64,000 nt of DNA, taken from assembly GCA_003342895.1 (NCBI GenBank), contig PTFA01000087.1, positions 1,512,708 to 1,576,707 of the forward strand. Reading direction: 5' to 3'. The position numbers were made by a program, and so were the translations under genes. The notes under the pieces were generated by a model, which made no database searches, was not told where the DNA came from, and saw only the letters and a list, made by a program, of their open reading frames with translations. This DNA comes from Casuarius casuarius (taxonomy: Eukaryota; Chordata; Aves; Casuariiformes; Casuariidae). How positions within the stretch are numbered: the first letter of the stretch is position 1; every line of letters begins with the position of its first letter. Of this stretch, positions 62,535-64,000 are shown one piece after another.

Positions 62535-64000
62535 GCAAAGAAAGCATTTATAAATCAACGAGGGTAGCAGAGAGCAAAAGACAAAGAAAAAAGTTACAAT
62601 TAGAGTGTAAAGTCATTACTTAGATTAGAATCTTATTTCCGGGGGGGGGAGGGGGAGAGGGGCTGGGAAGGAGAATAGAACATCTGTCCCTGTTTCAACA
62701 TATCCCAGATAACTTTTTGTTCTAATATGGAGATGACGTGTAGACACACTTGAAATTGTATTTTCCTTTAACTCTGAGGTTTTATTCATGTTAAAGAGTT
62801 GGAATTATCCGGGTCATTCAAATCCACGATTCTGCTTTGGGCCTATCTTTACCAAAAGCACTCTAGTGGAACATCTCTGCCTTTTCTTGAATTCACACTC
62901 TGCTAACTCGTTGCTGCTGACAGCAGACAGGATTGGAGGTGGCAGAGGAGAGTACTAGAGTAAGCAGAGTTGCTGTGGTGGGTGGACAAAAGGAAAGGAA
63001 AGCAGAGACTGCAGCACACTGCCCACAGCTGCAATGTTCTGGCACCACCAGTTTTGCAATGGGACCTTCTCTGTCCTTTGGTCCTAGCATGCTATGGCTG
63101 AAAAGAGCTTAGAAACTCCATCATGACTTGCTTGCTCACTGAATACCTACAAAATGCGTCAGTCATTTATGTTTAAGGATCACACAGCCAGAACAGAAAG
63201 CCTGTAAATTCACAAGCATTATGTGCTGAAGAACAAACACACATGATTTCCTTCATCTTGCTCTAAGACATGTCTCCTTTTCACCAGCCAATTGTTTGTA
63301 AGGAAATCTCACCAGGAAGAATAATGCTTATCTAACTGCACACCAAGATATCTGCTGATAGTGCTGTGTATCCACACAGGCAAAGGCATATTCCAGTCTC
63401 TCTATTCTTCCATGGTCTTCTTGTCTCTCAAACTAACAGACCTCGAAGTACAGACAGAATTAGATATGCAGATTTACTTGATTAATTATGCCTAATACTG
63501 CATGCTGTTCTGAAAGACAGTAACATAATTATATGCAAACATACTGTTATTTGACGTTTCCTTCCTCTGAGCAAATTATCCAAGCATCTTATTGTTAAGA
63601 ATCTATTATTTGGCAAAGCCTGCTTTGCAGCCAGAATCCCAAACATAACTATGTAATTGTAAGGGCCATGTTAATGTTAGCAACAGTGCAGTTTTTATTG
63701 CTCAGAAGAGAAACTACTCTGAAAGAATACTGGAGCTACAAAGTCAAGCACTTAGATTGTAAGAAACATTAGAATTAAGGCTTCCTGGGCAACCTTGACT
63801 TAATCCTTTTGTACAGATGTGTTCTAAAACAGCTTTTAATTAAATGATAATAAGCCATTTCCCCTTCCTTCTCTTGAAATCCTAATTCTTAAATTGTTCA
63901 CAGTTGCCTTTTTGGCTGTCTTTTCATTGTAGAAAACTGCTCTTAGGAGGAAAGCTGTTTTCTAAAAAGTAGTAAATCACATTCACTCATTGTAATGCCC
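62535..64000. other. Non-coding stretch, one weak splice-like segment
   Basis: AT-rich sequence to the window end. A minus-strand segment at about 63312-63362 has a fair acceptor and donor and one open frame (TISRYLGVQLDKHYSS), but its outgoing phase does not fit the candidate exon at 62529, so it is not called. Confidence 0.35.
62641..62667 (+). other. G-run tract with G-quadruplex potential
   Basis: Four G-runs of 9, 5, 4 and 3 bases separated by 1 to 3 bases. This satisfies the usual G-quadruplex pattern on the plus strand. It lies in presumed intronic DNA 112 bases upstream (in minus-strand sense) of the candidate exon at 62451-62529. A role is not implied by sequence alone. Confidence 0.6.

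Noticed and set aside
1..64000. CRISPR arrays, prokaryotic operons, phage or plasmid genes, rRNA or tRNA genes, retroviral LTRs
   Set aside because: I looked for repeat-spacer patterns, compact gene runs, tRNA arm motifs and TG...CA long terminal repeats and saw none; the sequence is vertebrate nuclear in character.

Overview
The window is vertebrate nuclear DNA, almost certainly from a bird. The main evidence is two CR1-type LINE copies, one of them with the 3' tail typical of avian CR1. The long AT-rich, mostly non-coding stretches, lone CpG islands and lack of SINEs or DNA transposons that I can recognise fit this. No prokaryotic or viral gene is present. Most long open frames here are chance frames in intronic or intergenic DNA.

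Layout. At 7.8-8.6 kb there is a strong CpG island, cut by a 295-base assembly gap. On the minus strand its left edge reads as the end of a first exon with a signal-peptide-like tail and a consensus splice donor. At 23.5-24.06 kb there is a second, smaller CpG-rich patch. A decayed CR1 lies on the minus strand at about 37.9-38.9 kb. A much better preserved, 5'-truncated CR1 lies on the plus strand at about 45.75-46.77 kb. A short cluster of homeodomain-type TAAT sites lies at 30.92-30.96 kb, and a G-run tract with G-quadruplex potential at 62.64 kb.

Possible gene. Reading the minus strand for splice-flanked open segments gave a set of candidate exons: 62.45-62.53, 59.68-59.79, 52.52-52.54 and 50.56-50.66 kb, whose reading phases join without conflict. 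More on the same strand lie at 36.94-37.07, 35.04-35.13, 25.37-25.46 and 17.63-17.70 kb. If real, the window holds the interior of a large minus-strand gene with introns of several kb, whose product I do not recognise. Splice-like signals are common by chance in 64 kb, so these calls are moderate to low in confidence and no function is assigned.

The rest is anonymous intronic or intergenic sequence with small tandem repeats, homopolymers and 17 isolated undetermined bases.
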